From IMG/VR virus record IMGVR_UViG_3300032116_010249, positions 1 to 52,945 of that record: a DNA stretch of 52,945 bases; one strand, 5' to 3'. The DNA is from a virus. Positions within the stretch are counted from its first letter, which is position 1. Each line of letters opens with the position of its first letter. A program made the translations under genes and the position numbers. The notes beneath the pieces were generated by a model. It was given only the letters and a program-made list of their open reading frames with translations. It was not told where the DNA came from and did no database searches. Of the stretch, positions 33,124-40,818 are shown piece by piece.

Positions 33124-33554
33124 TGAAATTTAAACAATTTATGGAAGAATTGACCAGTATTGAATCTGGTCAAGCAATCGAGGCGCATGAACCTACGGGT
33201 GAAGGATCGTCAGCTATTGACAACCCTAAAATTCGTATGGAAATAAACTATCGATTGACAAATGAATTGTATAGCAGTTTTCTCTCTCCTGAAGGTGGTA
33301 TACAAGCAATTCGTAAAGTGCTGCATCGTTTTGGTTTTGACATGCCAGCACTTTACGATGCTAACCCGGAAGGAGATGAAGTTGCTTTTGAAATAGAGCA
33401 ATTTGGCCAAGAAAATTTAGCATCAAACATTTATATTTTATATTATCTCACCGATGAAGGTCATTATGAGTTTTTTGCTGAAGTAGGCGATGATGCGAGA
33501 ATGGATGAACTTTTATCAGATGGTGAGGAGGAAGACGAAGAAGAACAAGTATAA
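33123..33554 (+). CDS. Acidic protein with capsid-targeting-like N-terminus
   Basis: A 143-residue acidic protein. The N-terminus MKFKQFMEELTSIESG matches the M-K-x-F-x-x-F-x-x-E pattern of the capsid-targeting leaders elsewhere in this window, with MEE as the variant cut site. A central domain (NPKIRMEINYRLTNELY, GIQAIRKVLHRFGFDMP) is followed by an extremely acidic tail (DGEEEDEEEQV). It follows a structural gene on the same late transcript. Likely a virion or head-core protein; function unknown. Confidence 0.6.
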   Translation: MKFKQFMEELTSIESGQAIEAHEPTGEGSSAIDNPKIRMEINYRLTNELYSSFLSPEGGIQAIRKVLHRFGFDMPALYDANPEGDEVAFEIEQFGQENLASNIYILYYLTDEGHYEFFAEVGDDARMDELLSDGEEEDEEEQV

Positions 33555-33946
33555 TGTCTTTTGAAGATTTGACGAATGAAAACATAATGATGTATGCGAT
33601 GAAAGCTTATGATAAGCCAAATTGCATAATGAGTGAATTCAGAGAAGATATGAAACGATTTAATTACCTCAAAAGGTTATTTAAACGGTACCGTAAATTA
33701 GGTGAATTAAGAGAGCAGTTAGTTATTAATCACTTGGTGGTTTTAAACAATGTCTTTGGTCCTGAAGTTGCAACACGATTATTATTTTTTAAGATGGCGA
33801 AAGATGATTATTCAGCACTCAAAACATATCTTTTGTTTTTGAGTTGCATGCCTGAGGTAATAAGAAGTATTAAAGGGCAAGATATACTTTCTTCAGATAT
33901 TCCAGTAGATATGCTCATAGCACAGGAATTAAGAAAAATAAAATGA
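33554..33946 (+). CDS. Conserved T4-like phage protein, unknown function
   Basis: A 130-residue helical protein. Segments MYAMKAYDKPNC, EDMKRFNYLKRLFKRYRK, LVINHLVVLNNVFGPE and ATRLLFFKM are strongly characteristic of a small conserved family in marine T4-like phages. It has no signal peptide or motif for catalysis. Start overlaps the preceding stop (TAATG), stop overlaps the next ATG. Probably a structural or assembly factor by its location among late genes. Confidence 0.7.
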   Translation: MSFEDLTNENIMMYAMKAYDKPNCIMSEFREDMKRFNYLKRLFKRYRKLGELREQLVINHLVVLNNVFGPEVATRLLFFKMAKDDYSALKTYLLFLSCMPEVIRSIKGQDILSSDIPVDMLIAQELRKIK

Positions 33947-34479
33947 TGAAAAACAATACAGCTAGAACAAGATTGCTAAGTGGTTTAAAAAAAGGTGGTT
34001 ATGATGCTACAGAGCGTCAAAACTACTGGAAAGCTGAGCAAGAAAAACTTAAAGCCGAACATGAAAAGCTTACAAAAGATATTGAAGCGAGAAAATTAAA
34101 AGAAGATACACCAGCTCACGATGAATTCAAAAGAGCTATAGGTCTTGGTTCTTATGGTGATTTTGTAAAAAAACATGGTGTAGCAAAAACACAATCAGTA
34201 GTATCATCTTTGAAAAAAGAAAGAGATACACTACGCTCACATAAACAAGATTGGGCAGGACCAAAACATGTTCAGCACCACGATTTTGCTATTCGTGGCC
34301 TACAAAGAGCAATGGGTGAAGATGTAGGTATGGTTGGCGGTTCACCTGTAAATAATGTTGGTAATGGAGAAATTGCTGGCATGGGTGTTGGCAAACAAGG
34401 CGAACCTGGTGTAAGCCTCCGTAATAAGAAAAAGGTTGTTCCTTTTGCTGTGTTTATTCGAAAGCCTCAAGATAAATGA
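33943..34479 (+). CDS. Late protein with GxGVGKQGEPGV motif
   Basis: A 178-residue protein starting in an ATGA overlap (a second ATG follows at 33946). The N-terminal half is a lysine/glutamate coiled coil (KAEQEKLKAEHEKLTKDIEA). The C-terminal 45 residues contain PVNNVGNGEIAGMGVG followed by KQGEPGV and end PFAVFIRK; the 'NNVG-G-IAG-GVG-QGEPGV' block recurs at C-termini of T4-like phage proteins. I take it as a late virion or assembly protein; exact role unknown. Confidence 0.6.
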   Translation: MMKNNTARTRLLSGLKKGGYDATERQNYWKAEQEKLKAEHEKLTKDIEARKLKEDTPAHDEFKRAIGLGSYGDFVKKHGVAKTQSVVSSLKKERDTLRSHKQDWAGPKHVQHHDFAIRGLQRAMGEDVGMVGGSPVNNVGNGEIAGMGVGKQGEPGVSLRNKKKVVPFAVFIRKPQDK

Positions 34480-34907
34480 TACTATGGTTATTGAACTCAT
34501 GGATTAGTTACATTGTTCACGCTGCATTAATTGCAGGTGTTATTGGTACTTTCTTTGGTTCAATAGTCGCAAGAATTCCAGTAATTAATGGTTATGGTGC
34601 AATTGTTAAAACGATTGCATTACCACTTCTTATCGTTGCCATATTTGCTGAAGGTTATTTGTTTGCATCTAAATCTTGGATCGAAGAAGCCAAGAAGTTT
34701 GAAGAAAAAGTAAAAGTTGCAGAACAAAAAGCCAAAGATGCCAATGACAAATTAGGTCAGGCACTTACAGATAAAAACAATTCAATTAAGCAACAACAAG
34801 TTGTAATACAAGAAAAAATTAAAGAAGTTCAGGTGAAAGTAAATGCTGAGTGCAAGATTTCACCTGATGTAGTAAAAATACTTAACGATGCAGCAAAAGT
34901 GAAATGA
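34476..34907 (+). CDS. Putative inner-membrane spanin (Rz-like)
   Basis: A 143-residue protein with two N-terminal membrane segments (WISYIVHAALIAGVIGTFFG and ALPLLIVAIFAEGYLFA), then a long predicted coiled coil (residues 70-125, IEEAKKFEEKVKVAEQKAKD onward) facing the periplasm. It is immediately followed, with four-base overlap, by a small lipoprotein gene. An inner-membrane coiled-coil protein plus an outer-membrane lipoprotein is the organisation of two-component spanins, which fuse inner and outer membranes in the final step of lysis. Classical Rz has one membrane segment, so the assignment is tentative. Confidence 0.5.
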   Translation: MILWLLNSWISYIVHAALIAGVIGTFFGSIVARIPVINGYGAIVKTIALPLLIVAIFAEGYLFASKSWIEEAKKFEEKVKVAEQKAKDANDKLGQALTDKNNSIKQQQVVIQEKIKEVQVKVNAECKISPDVVKILNDAAKVK

Positions 34908-35167
34908 AATATACCATACTATTAATGCCTTTGTTGTTGACTGGTTGTTTTAAATCCATACCAGTTAAAATGAGTTTTCCAGATGCGCCAGCCGAAATGA
35001 AGGTTTCGTGTCCAAGTTTAAAAGAAGTAAAAGATAATGCGGAGATGAGTGATATTTTACAAGTGGTTGCGGCTAATTATGGTGCATATCACGAATGTAA
35101 AAATAAATTAGATGCATGGATTGAATGGCATAAACAACAAAAACAAATAAGTGATAGTGTAAAATGA
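34904..35167 (+). CDS. Small lipoprotein, putative outer-membrane spanin (Rz1-like)
   Basis: An 87-residue protein with a lipoprotein signal: MKYTILLMPLLLTGC, with the lipobox LLTG-C at residue 15. Several prolines follow in the early mature part (SIPVKMSFPDAPAEM), typical of o-spanins, then a helical charged region. Translation is coupled to the preceding coiled-coil membrane gene by an ATGA overlap. Together they fit a spanin pair. A second lipoprotein follows, which could be the real partner instead. Confidence 0.5.
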   Translation: MKYTILLMPLLLTGCFKSIPVKMSFPDAPAEMKVSCPSLKEVKDNAEMSDILQVVAANYGAYHECKNKLDAWIEWHKQQKQISDSVK

Positions 35168-35571
35168 AAAAACTAATCGCAGTTGCAATCATTTCAACCT
35201 CATTATCAGGTTGTGCATTGTGGGATGCTTATATGATGGCAGGTTATGATACCACAGAATATGCATTGGTCAATCGTATTAAGACACAAGCAGATTTATC
35301 AGCAGAAGATTGTAAAGATAATAGTAAGTCAAAACAGAATTTAGATAGTTTGTATTTTACCACAATTGAACTGAAGAATTTTGCTACAAACATTCCTCGT
35401 AATGAAGATACTACCAAACTAGCAGGTAATTTGGTAGAACTCGCTAAACAAGGAAAGGAATTGTATGTTAAAAGTCCTACTGTATCTGAAACTTTTTGCA
35501 AACTCAAGTTACAACAAATTGGTCGCTCTGCTGAAGTGGCCCAAAAAGTCATAGGGAAGAAACCACGATGA
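35164..35571 (+). CDS. Second lipoprotein of the lysis cassette
   Basis: A 135-residue protein with a clear lipoprotein leader: MKKLIAVAIISTSLSGC, lipobox SLSG-C at residue 17. The mature part is soluble and helical (NRIKTQADLSAEDCKD, NLVELAKQGKELYVK), with three more cysteines possible for a disulphide. It lies between the o-spanin candidate and the endolysin, with ATGA overlaps. Function unknown; candidates are lysis control or superinfection exclusion at the host envelope. Confidence 0.65.
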   Translation: MKKLIAVAIISTSLSGCALWDAYMMAGYDTTEYALVNRIKTQADLSAEDCKDNSKSKQNLDSLYFTTIELKNFATNIPRNEDTTKLAGNLVELAKQGKELYVKSPTVSETFCKLKLQQIGRSAEVAQKVIGKKPR

Positions 35572-35777
35572 ATTACTTACAACAAATAGCACAATCATAC
35601 GAAGATTACACTGCCGCATATAGTGCAGGTCAATTAAATGCAGCAGAATATAAATCTTTATTGGAAGGTTTAGAAGTAGAAAAGGCAGTATCAATGAATG
35701 CCGAAGAATTACAATATAAAGAACAATTAAACACGGCTATTAATGCCGCAATTTCAGCAGCGAGTGTGTTAGCATGA
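35568..35777 (+). CDS. Small acidic helical protein (69 aa)
   Basis: Begins in an ATGA overlap with the lipoprotein and ends overlapping the endolysin start. The protein (MNYLQQIAQSYEDYTAAYSA at the start, then KSLLEGLEVEKAV) is alanine- and glutamate-rich and ends with a mildly hydrophobic AAISAASVLA helix. It has no signal sequence. The tight gene packing supports it as real; function unknown. Confidence 0.6.
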   Translation: MNYLQQIAQSYEDYTAAYSAGQLNAAEYKSLLEGLEVEKAVSMNAEELQYKEQLNTAINAAISAASVLA

Positions 35778-36403
35778 CAGAGATTACATTAGATCAATTA
35801 AAACAACTACTGCCTAAAAATCCATATGTTCAGCATTGGCATAATGCCCTTGCTCAACTTTTGCCAGATTATGAGATCAATACACCAAATCGTATTGCGG
35901 CCTTTATTGCACAATGCGCTCACGAATCTGGTGGTTTCACGGCATTAAAAGAGAATTTAAATTATCGTGCTGCATCGTTGCGTAAACTATTTCCAAAGTA
36001 TTTTCCGACCGATGAGTTAGCAAACGATTATGCTTCAAGACCAAACAAGCAAGAAGCAATTGCGAACCGCATCTACGCTAGTCGTATGGGAAATGGTGAT
36101 GAAGCTTCAGGTGATGGTTTCAGATATTGCGGCCGTGGTCTGATTCAATTGACAGGTAAAAGCAATTACGAAAACTTTGCGATGAGTATTGAAACACCTG
36201 TTGAACAGATTCCTGAGTATCTTGCTACATTTGAAGGAGCTGCACAATCTGCCTGTTGGTTCTGGGAAACAAACAATCTCAATAAGTGGGCCGATACAGG
36301 AGATATTAAAGAATTGACAAGAAGAATCAATGGTGGTTACATTGGTTTAGAAGATAGAATTAAACACTATGAACATGCACTTCATGTAATGGGCGGCCAC
36401 TAA
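35774..36403 (+). CDS. Endolysin, GH19-type muramidase/chitinase-like
   Basis: A 209-residue protein with the GH19 lysozyme-like signature: AAFIAQCAHESGGF (H50, E51 as catalytic acid) and GRGLIQLTGKSNYE (about 118-131), followed by a WFWETNNLNKWAD segment and a RRINGGYIG loop. These enzymes cut the glycan backbone of peptidoglycan and act as lysins in many Gram-negative phages. There is no signal peptide, so access to the wall needs a holin, supplied by the next gene. Overlaps its neighbours at both ends. Confidence 0.85.
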   Translation: MTEITLDQLKQLLPKNPYVQHWHNALAQLLPDYEINTPNRIAAFIAQCAHESGGFTALKENLNYRAASLRKLFPKYFPTDELANDYASRPNKQEAIANRIYASRMGNGDEASGDGFRYCGRGLIQLTGKSNYENFAMSIETPVEQIPEYLATFEGAAQSACWFWETNNLNKWADTGDIKELTRRINGGYIGLEDRIKHYEHALHVMGGH

Positions 36404-36627
36404 TGAAATGGTATCATAGTATGCTTACAGATGGTACTGATGAAGGTATCAGTAGCAAAAGAGTTGTTACACTACTCGCATTTGTATTGTGTGCTGCAGG
36501 TTTTATTGGTGACTTAATTTGGAATTTAGATGTGAAAGATGCCATCTATGAAGGTATGATGTATATTGCGATTGCAGGTTTAGGTTTTACCGCATCAGAA
36601 AAATTTGCTAAAAAGGAACAAAAATGA
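36403..36627 (+). CDS. Putative holin (two membrane segments)
   Basis: A 74-residue protein with two hydrophobic helices (VVTLLAFVLCAAGFIGDLIW and GMMYIAIAGLGFTA) separated by a short acidic loop, and a charged C-terminal KEQK tail. Size, topology and position immediately after the endolysin fit a class II holin, which opens the inner membrane so that the endolysin can reach peptidoglycan. Start overlaps the endolysin stop (TAATG). Confidence 0.6.
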   Translation: MKWYHSMLTDGTDEGISSKRVVTLLAFVLCAAGFIGDLIWNLDVKDAIYEGMMYIAIAGLGFTASEKFAKKEQK

Positions 36628-36824
36628 AATCACTTATTTTTATCGCAGGCCTAGTATTTGCAGTTTCAGCAACAGCTGAAGCAGAAATCAAAAGAGTATG
36701 TAAAGACAAAGTTGACAAAGCAGGTAAAGTTGTAAATGGTAAAGATGGCAAACCAGTACAAGAATGTAAAGATATTAAAGTCCATAAAAAATTAGAAGGC
36801 ACCAAGGTTCCAGAAAAGAAGTAA
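36624..36824 (+). CDS. Small exported protein (66 aa)
   Basis: A 66-residue protein with a signal peptide (KSLIFIAGLVFAVSATAEA, predicted cut after AEA) followed by a lysine-rich 45-residue mature part with two cysteines (VCKDKVDKAGK, QECKDIKVHKK) that could form a disulphide. It overlaps the holin by four bases. A periplasmic lysis accessory or inhibitor is possible; no family recognised. Confidence 0.6.
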   Translation: MKSLIFIAGLVFAVSATAEAEIKRVCKDKVDKAGKVVNGKDGKPVQECKDIKVHKKLEGTKVPEKK

Positions 36825-37265
36825 ATGTATCCCGAAGAACAAAAAATACACGAAGTTGAATTAAAGATAGGTCTGCTTGGCAAAGATGTTGAGCAGACCG
36901 ACCGCCTTTGTGAAAAGCTTTCTGAATCAATTGAAAAGTTACAGGAAGTAAATGTAAACATAATGAGAATGATAACTTTACATGAACAAAGACACGAACA
37001 ACACGAAAAAGTAGAAGAAGAAGTGAAAAACGATATTAGAGATTTACACGACCGTATTGATCAAGTAGAAAGGCACATTTCTGAACGAATTGATGCCCTT
37101 CGTATTGATTTGATAAAACATAAAGATGATGATGCAGGAACAAAACTGCCACAAATATTGTCAGAGATAGACAAATATAAATTTGCCATTGTGGCAGTAG
37201 CTGTAAGTGTTGGATGGATTCTTGGTAATGTCAACTTAGGTGTTTTAGGCACACTAATCAAGTAA
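36825..37265 (+). CDS. Coiled-coil protein with C-terminal membrane anchor
   Basis: A 146-residue protein, start directly after the preceding TAA. Residues 5-100 form a charged coiled coil (KIHEVELKIGLLGKDVEQ, VERHISERIDALRID). A single C-terminal hydrophobic segment (FAIVAVAVSVGWILGN) near 122-137 would anchor it in the inner membrane. This shape resembles XhlA-type lysis accessory proteins. As the last gene of the lysis cassette, it probably tunes holin timing or spanin action. Confidence 0.6.
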   Translation: MYPEEQKIHEVELKIGLLGKDVEQTDRLCEKLSESIEKLQEVNVNIMRMITLHEQRHEQHEKVEEEVKNDIRDLHDRIDQVERHISERIDALRIDLIKHKDDDAGTKLPQILSEIDKYKFAIVAVAVSVGWILGNVNLGVLGTLIK

Positions 37266-37267
37266 TA

Positions 37268-37296
37268 TTGACTTTTTGTGAGTTTTATGTTATGAT
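37268..37296 (+). promoter_or_regulatory. Sigma-70 promoter for gp61, leaderless
   Basis: TTGACT (37268-37273) and TATGAT (37291-37296) are separated by exactly 17 bases. The primase ATG at 37303 begins only six bases after the -10, about where transcription should start. There is no SD between. The transcript would be leaderless or almost so. Confidence 0.75.
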
Positions 37297-37302
37297 TATA
37301 TT

Positions 37303-38334
37303 ATGTCACTACCAATTGATACAAAGTATTTACGATTAGTTTCTTCTCGCTTGCGTAACTTCAAGCAGAAGAATAGTAATTTGTTCAACTTCTCTTGCCC
37401 ATATTGCGGCGATAGTCAGAAGAACAAATCCAAAGCCCGAGGTTATGTCTTTTCAAAAGGCAACGACCTCATCTTTAAATGCCATAACTGTGGAGTAGGC
37501 GCAAATGTTGGTAACTTCCTCAAGCATATTGATTCCTCATTATACCGAGAATACACTCTGGAAAAGTATAAGACAGGTGAATCCAATAACTCCTACTCAG
37601 CAAACACAGTCCTCAACATACAACCGCCCAAATTTGGCCGAGTTGAAAAAGCAAAGGTATTTGAACACGCAGAGTGGGTTGACAAATTACCAAGTGGACA
37701 TTTTTGTTTAGATTACTGTATTAAAAGGCAGATACCTTCTAAACTATACAGTAAATTATTATTCACTCAGCATTACAAACAATTCATAGATGTTTTAATA
37801 CCAAATCATGGTAAGCAGTTAGTTGATGATGCTCGCCTTGTAATTCCTTTCTATGATGAGTATGATGATTTAATTGCGGTATCAGGCCGTGCGCTAGAAA
37901 CAAATGACAAAACGCTACGATATGTCACGCTTCGCACAAATGAGAATGAGAACAAGTTGATTTACGGTATGGACCGTGTAGACCTCAAGCAACTAGTAAA
38001 GGTTGTAGAAGGCCCTATCGATTCAATGTTTCTTACCAATTGTGTGGCCAGTGGTGATGCCAACTTATCCATTGTATCAGATGAAATTTCAGCAGATGAA
38101 AAGTTATTAATTTTTGATAATGAACCTCGCAATAAAGAAATCGTAAAGATGATGCAAGATGCAATCAAATCAGGTCACAATGTCGTAATTTGGCCAAGCA
38201 ACACCCAAGGCAAGGACATAAATGAAATGATTATTGCTGGAAAAAGCGTGGATGAGATAGAAAGAATTATAAGTAGTAACTCCTTCAGAAGTATCGAAGC
38301 GCAGTTAAGATTTAACATGTGGAAGAAAATATGA
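37303..38334 (+). CDS. 61: DNA primase gp61
   Basis: A 343-residue protein (T4 gp61 has 342). The zinc ribbon is C32PYC35 ... C60HNC63. The TOPRIM domain shows VVEGPIDS (about 234-241) and LLIFDNEPRN (second acidic motif). With gp41 it forms the T4-type primosome and makes RNA primers for lagging-strand synthesis. It lies 24 kb from gp41 here. It starts behind its own sigma-70-like promoter without an SD. Its stop overlaps the thyX start. Confidence 0.93.
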   Translation: MSLPIDTKYLRLVSSRLRNFKQKNSNLFNFSCPYCGDSQKNKSKARGYVFSKGNDLIFKCHNCGVGANVGNFLKHIDSSLYREYTLEKYKTGESNNSYSANTVLNIQPPKFGRVEKAKVFEHAEWVDKLPSGHFCLDYCIKRQIPSKLYSKLLFTQHYKQFIDVLIPNHGKQLVDDARLVIPFYDEYDDLIAVSGRALETNDKTLRYVTLRTNENENKLIYGMDRVDLKQLVKVVEGPIDSMFLTNCVASGDANLSIVSDEISADEKLLIFDNEPRNKEIVKMMQDAIKSGHNVVIWPSNTQGKDINEMIIAGKSVDEIERIISSNSFRSIEAQLRFNMWKKI

Positions 38335-39008
38335 ATGTGAAATTGATTAGTTATTCTGAAGCTGCAGGTACAATGCCAGCAGATATTAACGATGTCCAAC
38401 AATTGATTGCTTTTTGTGCTAGAGTATCTAACCCAAACAATCAAACCAACACAGACACGAGCGAGAAGTTAATTCGTTATCTCATAAAGAATCAGCATTG
38501 GTCACCATTAGAGATGGTGAGTGTTTGTTTAGAAATAGAAACCACAAGAGATATAGCAAGGCAGATGTTAAGACACCGTTCTTTTTCTTTTCAGGAGTTT
38601 TCACAGCGTTATGCTGATCCTACCAAAGACCTAGAATTTGAATTAAGGGATGCCAGATTTCAAGACCCAAAAAATAGACAGAATAGTATAAAAATGGATG
38701 GATCCTTGGGTCAAGCTTTAATTTGTGATGAATGGAAACACAAACAAAAAGTCCTTATTGCACTTGCCAAAGAAACATATCGTTGGGCAATTGAAAAAGG
38801 CATAGCAAAGGAACAGGCTAGGGCTGTTCTGCCCGAAGGCAATACTGTTTCTCGTTTGTATATGAATGGAACTTTGCGTAGTTGGATACACTACATAGAA
38901 CTCCGTTCCGCAAATGGCACACAGAGAGAACACATCGAAATAGCAAAAAAATGCGCTGAAGTAATCGCCAAAGTATTTCCGATGGCGAATGAATTTGTAA
39001 CAAAATAA
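38331..39008 (+). CDS. thyX: Flavin-dependent thymidylate synthase ThyX
   Basis: The ATG at 38331 shares the ATGA overlap with gp61; a GTG 12 bases upstream is less likely. The 225-residue protein has the ThyX signature RHRSFSFQEFSQRY (residues 81-94), the RHRxxSxxExSxRY motif that binds FAD and dUMP. ThyX converts dUMP to dTMP with methylene-tetrahydrofolate and NADPH, unlike the T4 td gene (ThyA type). It works with the dCMP deaminase at 5310 and the reductase genes that follow. Confidence 0.95.
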   Translation: MNVKLISYSEAAGTMPADINDVQQLIAFCARVSNPNNQTNTDTSEKLIRYLIKNQHWSPLEMVSVCLEIETTRDIARQMLRHRSFSFQEFSQRYADPTKDLEFELRDARFQDPKNRQNSIKMDGSLGQALICDEWKHKQKVLIALAKETYRWAIEKGIAKEQARAVLPEGNTVSRLYMNGTLRSWIHYIELRSANGTQREHIEIAKKCAEVIAKVFPMANEFVTK

Positions 39009-39020
39009 CTGGAGTATTGA

Positions 39021-40817
39021 ATGTCAGATATTGTCCACGGTATTACCGTTGATTTTTCCCGTGATTCTCTTTTTGATGAATTAGGTTTAAAAAGGTTAAA
39101 AGAAAGTTATATGCGTGAGGATGAAACCTCACCACAAGAAAGGTTTGCATATGTATCTAAGTCTTTTGGGTCGAACGCTGAGCACTCGCAAAGGTTATAT
39201 GAGTATAGTTCTCGACATTGGCTTTCTTATAGCACTCCCATTCTTAGCTTTGGTAGGAGCAAGCGGGGTCTTCCTATTTCATGTTTTCTCCCGTATCTGG
39301 ATGATTCTGCGGAAGGTTTGGTTGATTGCCTCGCAGAAGTTAATTGGCTTTCGATGCTAGGAGGCGGAGTTGGAATCGGTATTGGAATTCGTTCGGCAGA
39401 TGATAAGTCTGTTGGGGTTATGCCTCATCTTCGCACTTATGATGCTTCTAGTTTGGCTTACAGACAAGGCCGCACCAGGCGTGGCAGTTACGCTGCTTAT
39501 CTCGATATTAGCCATCCTGATATTCTTATATTTTTAGAAATGCGTAAGCCAACTGGCGACCAGAATATGCGTTGTCAAAATCTTCATCATGGTATCAACA
39601 TAACAGATGATTTTATGCATATTATTGAGCAGTCGATGCTTGATCCACAATTTGATGATACATGGAATCTCAAAGACCCACATAGTGGTGAGGTGCGTGA
39701 TACTGTATCAGCTAAAGAATTATGGCAACGAATCTTAGAAATTCGTATGCAGACTGGTGAACCGTATCTTCATTTTATTGATACAAGCAATCGCTTAATG
39801 CCAGAGTTTCAAAAGGCTAAAGGCCTATCAATCAAGCAATCCAACCTTTGCTCAGAGATTATTCTACCAACTGACAAAGAACGCACAGCAGTTTGTTGCC
39901 TCTCATCGGTCAATTTAGAATACTATGATGAATGGAAAAATGATCCATTATTCTTGCGTGATGTAGCAGAGATGCTTGACAATGTGTTACAGTATTTTAT
40001 TGACAATGCACCAGACACGGTTCAGCGAGCAAAATACTCTGCTACAATGGAAAGAAGTATTGGTATTGGTGCGTTAGGTTATCATGCTTATCTACAAAAA
40101 AATAATATTCCGTGGGAATCAGCACAAGCAACAGGCGCAAATTTGAAAATGTTTAAGCACATCAGAGCTTATTTGGATCAAGCAAACATATATTTAGGAA
40201 AACAAAGAGGTGAAGCACCTGATGCCAAAGGCACAGGCCAAAGGTTTTCACATATGCTTGCTATTGCTCCTAATGCTAGTTCATCGATCATCATGGGCAA
40301 TACAAGCCCTTCTGTTGAGCCTTTTCGGGCTAATGCTTATCGACAGGACACATTGAGCGGCTCACATCTAAACAAAAACAAACATTTGGATAAAATTATC
40401 CAGGAGAAATGTCAAAATGACAACAAATTGGACTACAATGAGATTTGGTCATCAATCATCGCAAATGACGGAAGTGTTCAACACCTCAACTTTTTGGATG
40501 AATGGCAAAAAGATGTATATAAGACCTCTATGGAAATTGACCAAAGATGGTTGGTGGACCATGCAGCTAACAGACAAAGTTACATTGACCAAGCGCAATC
40601 TGTCAACCTATTTTTTAGACCAGATGTTAATGTAAAATATCTTCATGCGGTGCATTTTCAAGCATGGAAACAAGGATTAAAAACGCTTTATTATTGTCGT
40701 AGTGAAAAGTTGGCTAAAGCAGATAAAGTAAGCAAGAAGATTGAACGACAAGTAATTGAAGAAATTGATTTGAAGGCATTAGCCACAGAAGAAATTTGTT
40801 TAGCTTGCGAGGGATAA
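39021..40817 (+). CDS. nrdA: Ribonucleotide reductase class I alpha subunit NrdA
   Basis: A 598-residue class I alpha chain. Catalytic parts: C88 in ISCFLP, NLCSEI (Asn, thiyl-radical Cys, Glu) near 275-280, a partner CC in AVCCLSSVNLE, and a C-terminal CLAC pair (C593, C596) for reduction by glutaredoxin. The roughly 100-residue N-terminal ATP-cone is missing (T4 NrdA is 754 residues), so the overall activity site that binds dATP is absent and the enzyme should resist dATP shut-off. It makes dNDPs with the NrdB at 42396, separated by two other iron-enzyme genes. Confidence 0.95.
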   Translation: MSDIVHGITVDFSRDSLFDELGLKRLKESYMREDETSPQERFAYVSKSFGSNAEHSQRLYEYSSRHWLSYSTPILSFGRSKRGLPISCFLPYLDDSAEGLVDCLAEVNWLSMLGGGVGIGIGIRSADDKSVGVMPHLRTYDASSLAYRQGRTRRGSYAAYLDISHPDILIFLEMRKPTGDQNMRCQNLHHGINITDDFMHIIEQSMLDPQFDDTWNLKDPHSGEVRDTVSAKELWQRILEIRMQTGEPYLHFIDTSNRLMPEFQKAKGLSIKQSNLCSEIILPTDKERTAVCCLSSVNLEYYDEWKNDPLFLRDVAEMLDNVLQYFIDNAPDTVQRAKYSATMERSIGIGALGYHAYLQKNNIPWESAQATGANLKMFKHIRAYLDQANIYLGKQRGEAPDAKGTGQRFSHMLAIAPNASSSIIMGNTSPSVEPFRANAYRQDTLSGSHLNKNKHLDKIIQEKCQNDNKLDYNEIWSSIIANDGSVQHLNFLDEWQKDVYKTSMEIDQRWLVDHAANRQSYIDQAQSVNLFFRPDVNVKYLHAVHFQAWKQGLKTLYYCRSEKLAKADKVSKKIERQVIEEIDLKALATEEICLACEG

Positions 40818-40818
40818 T

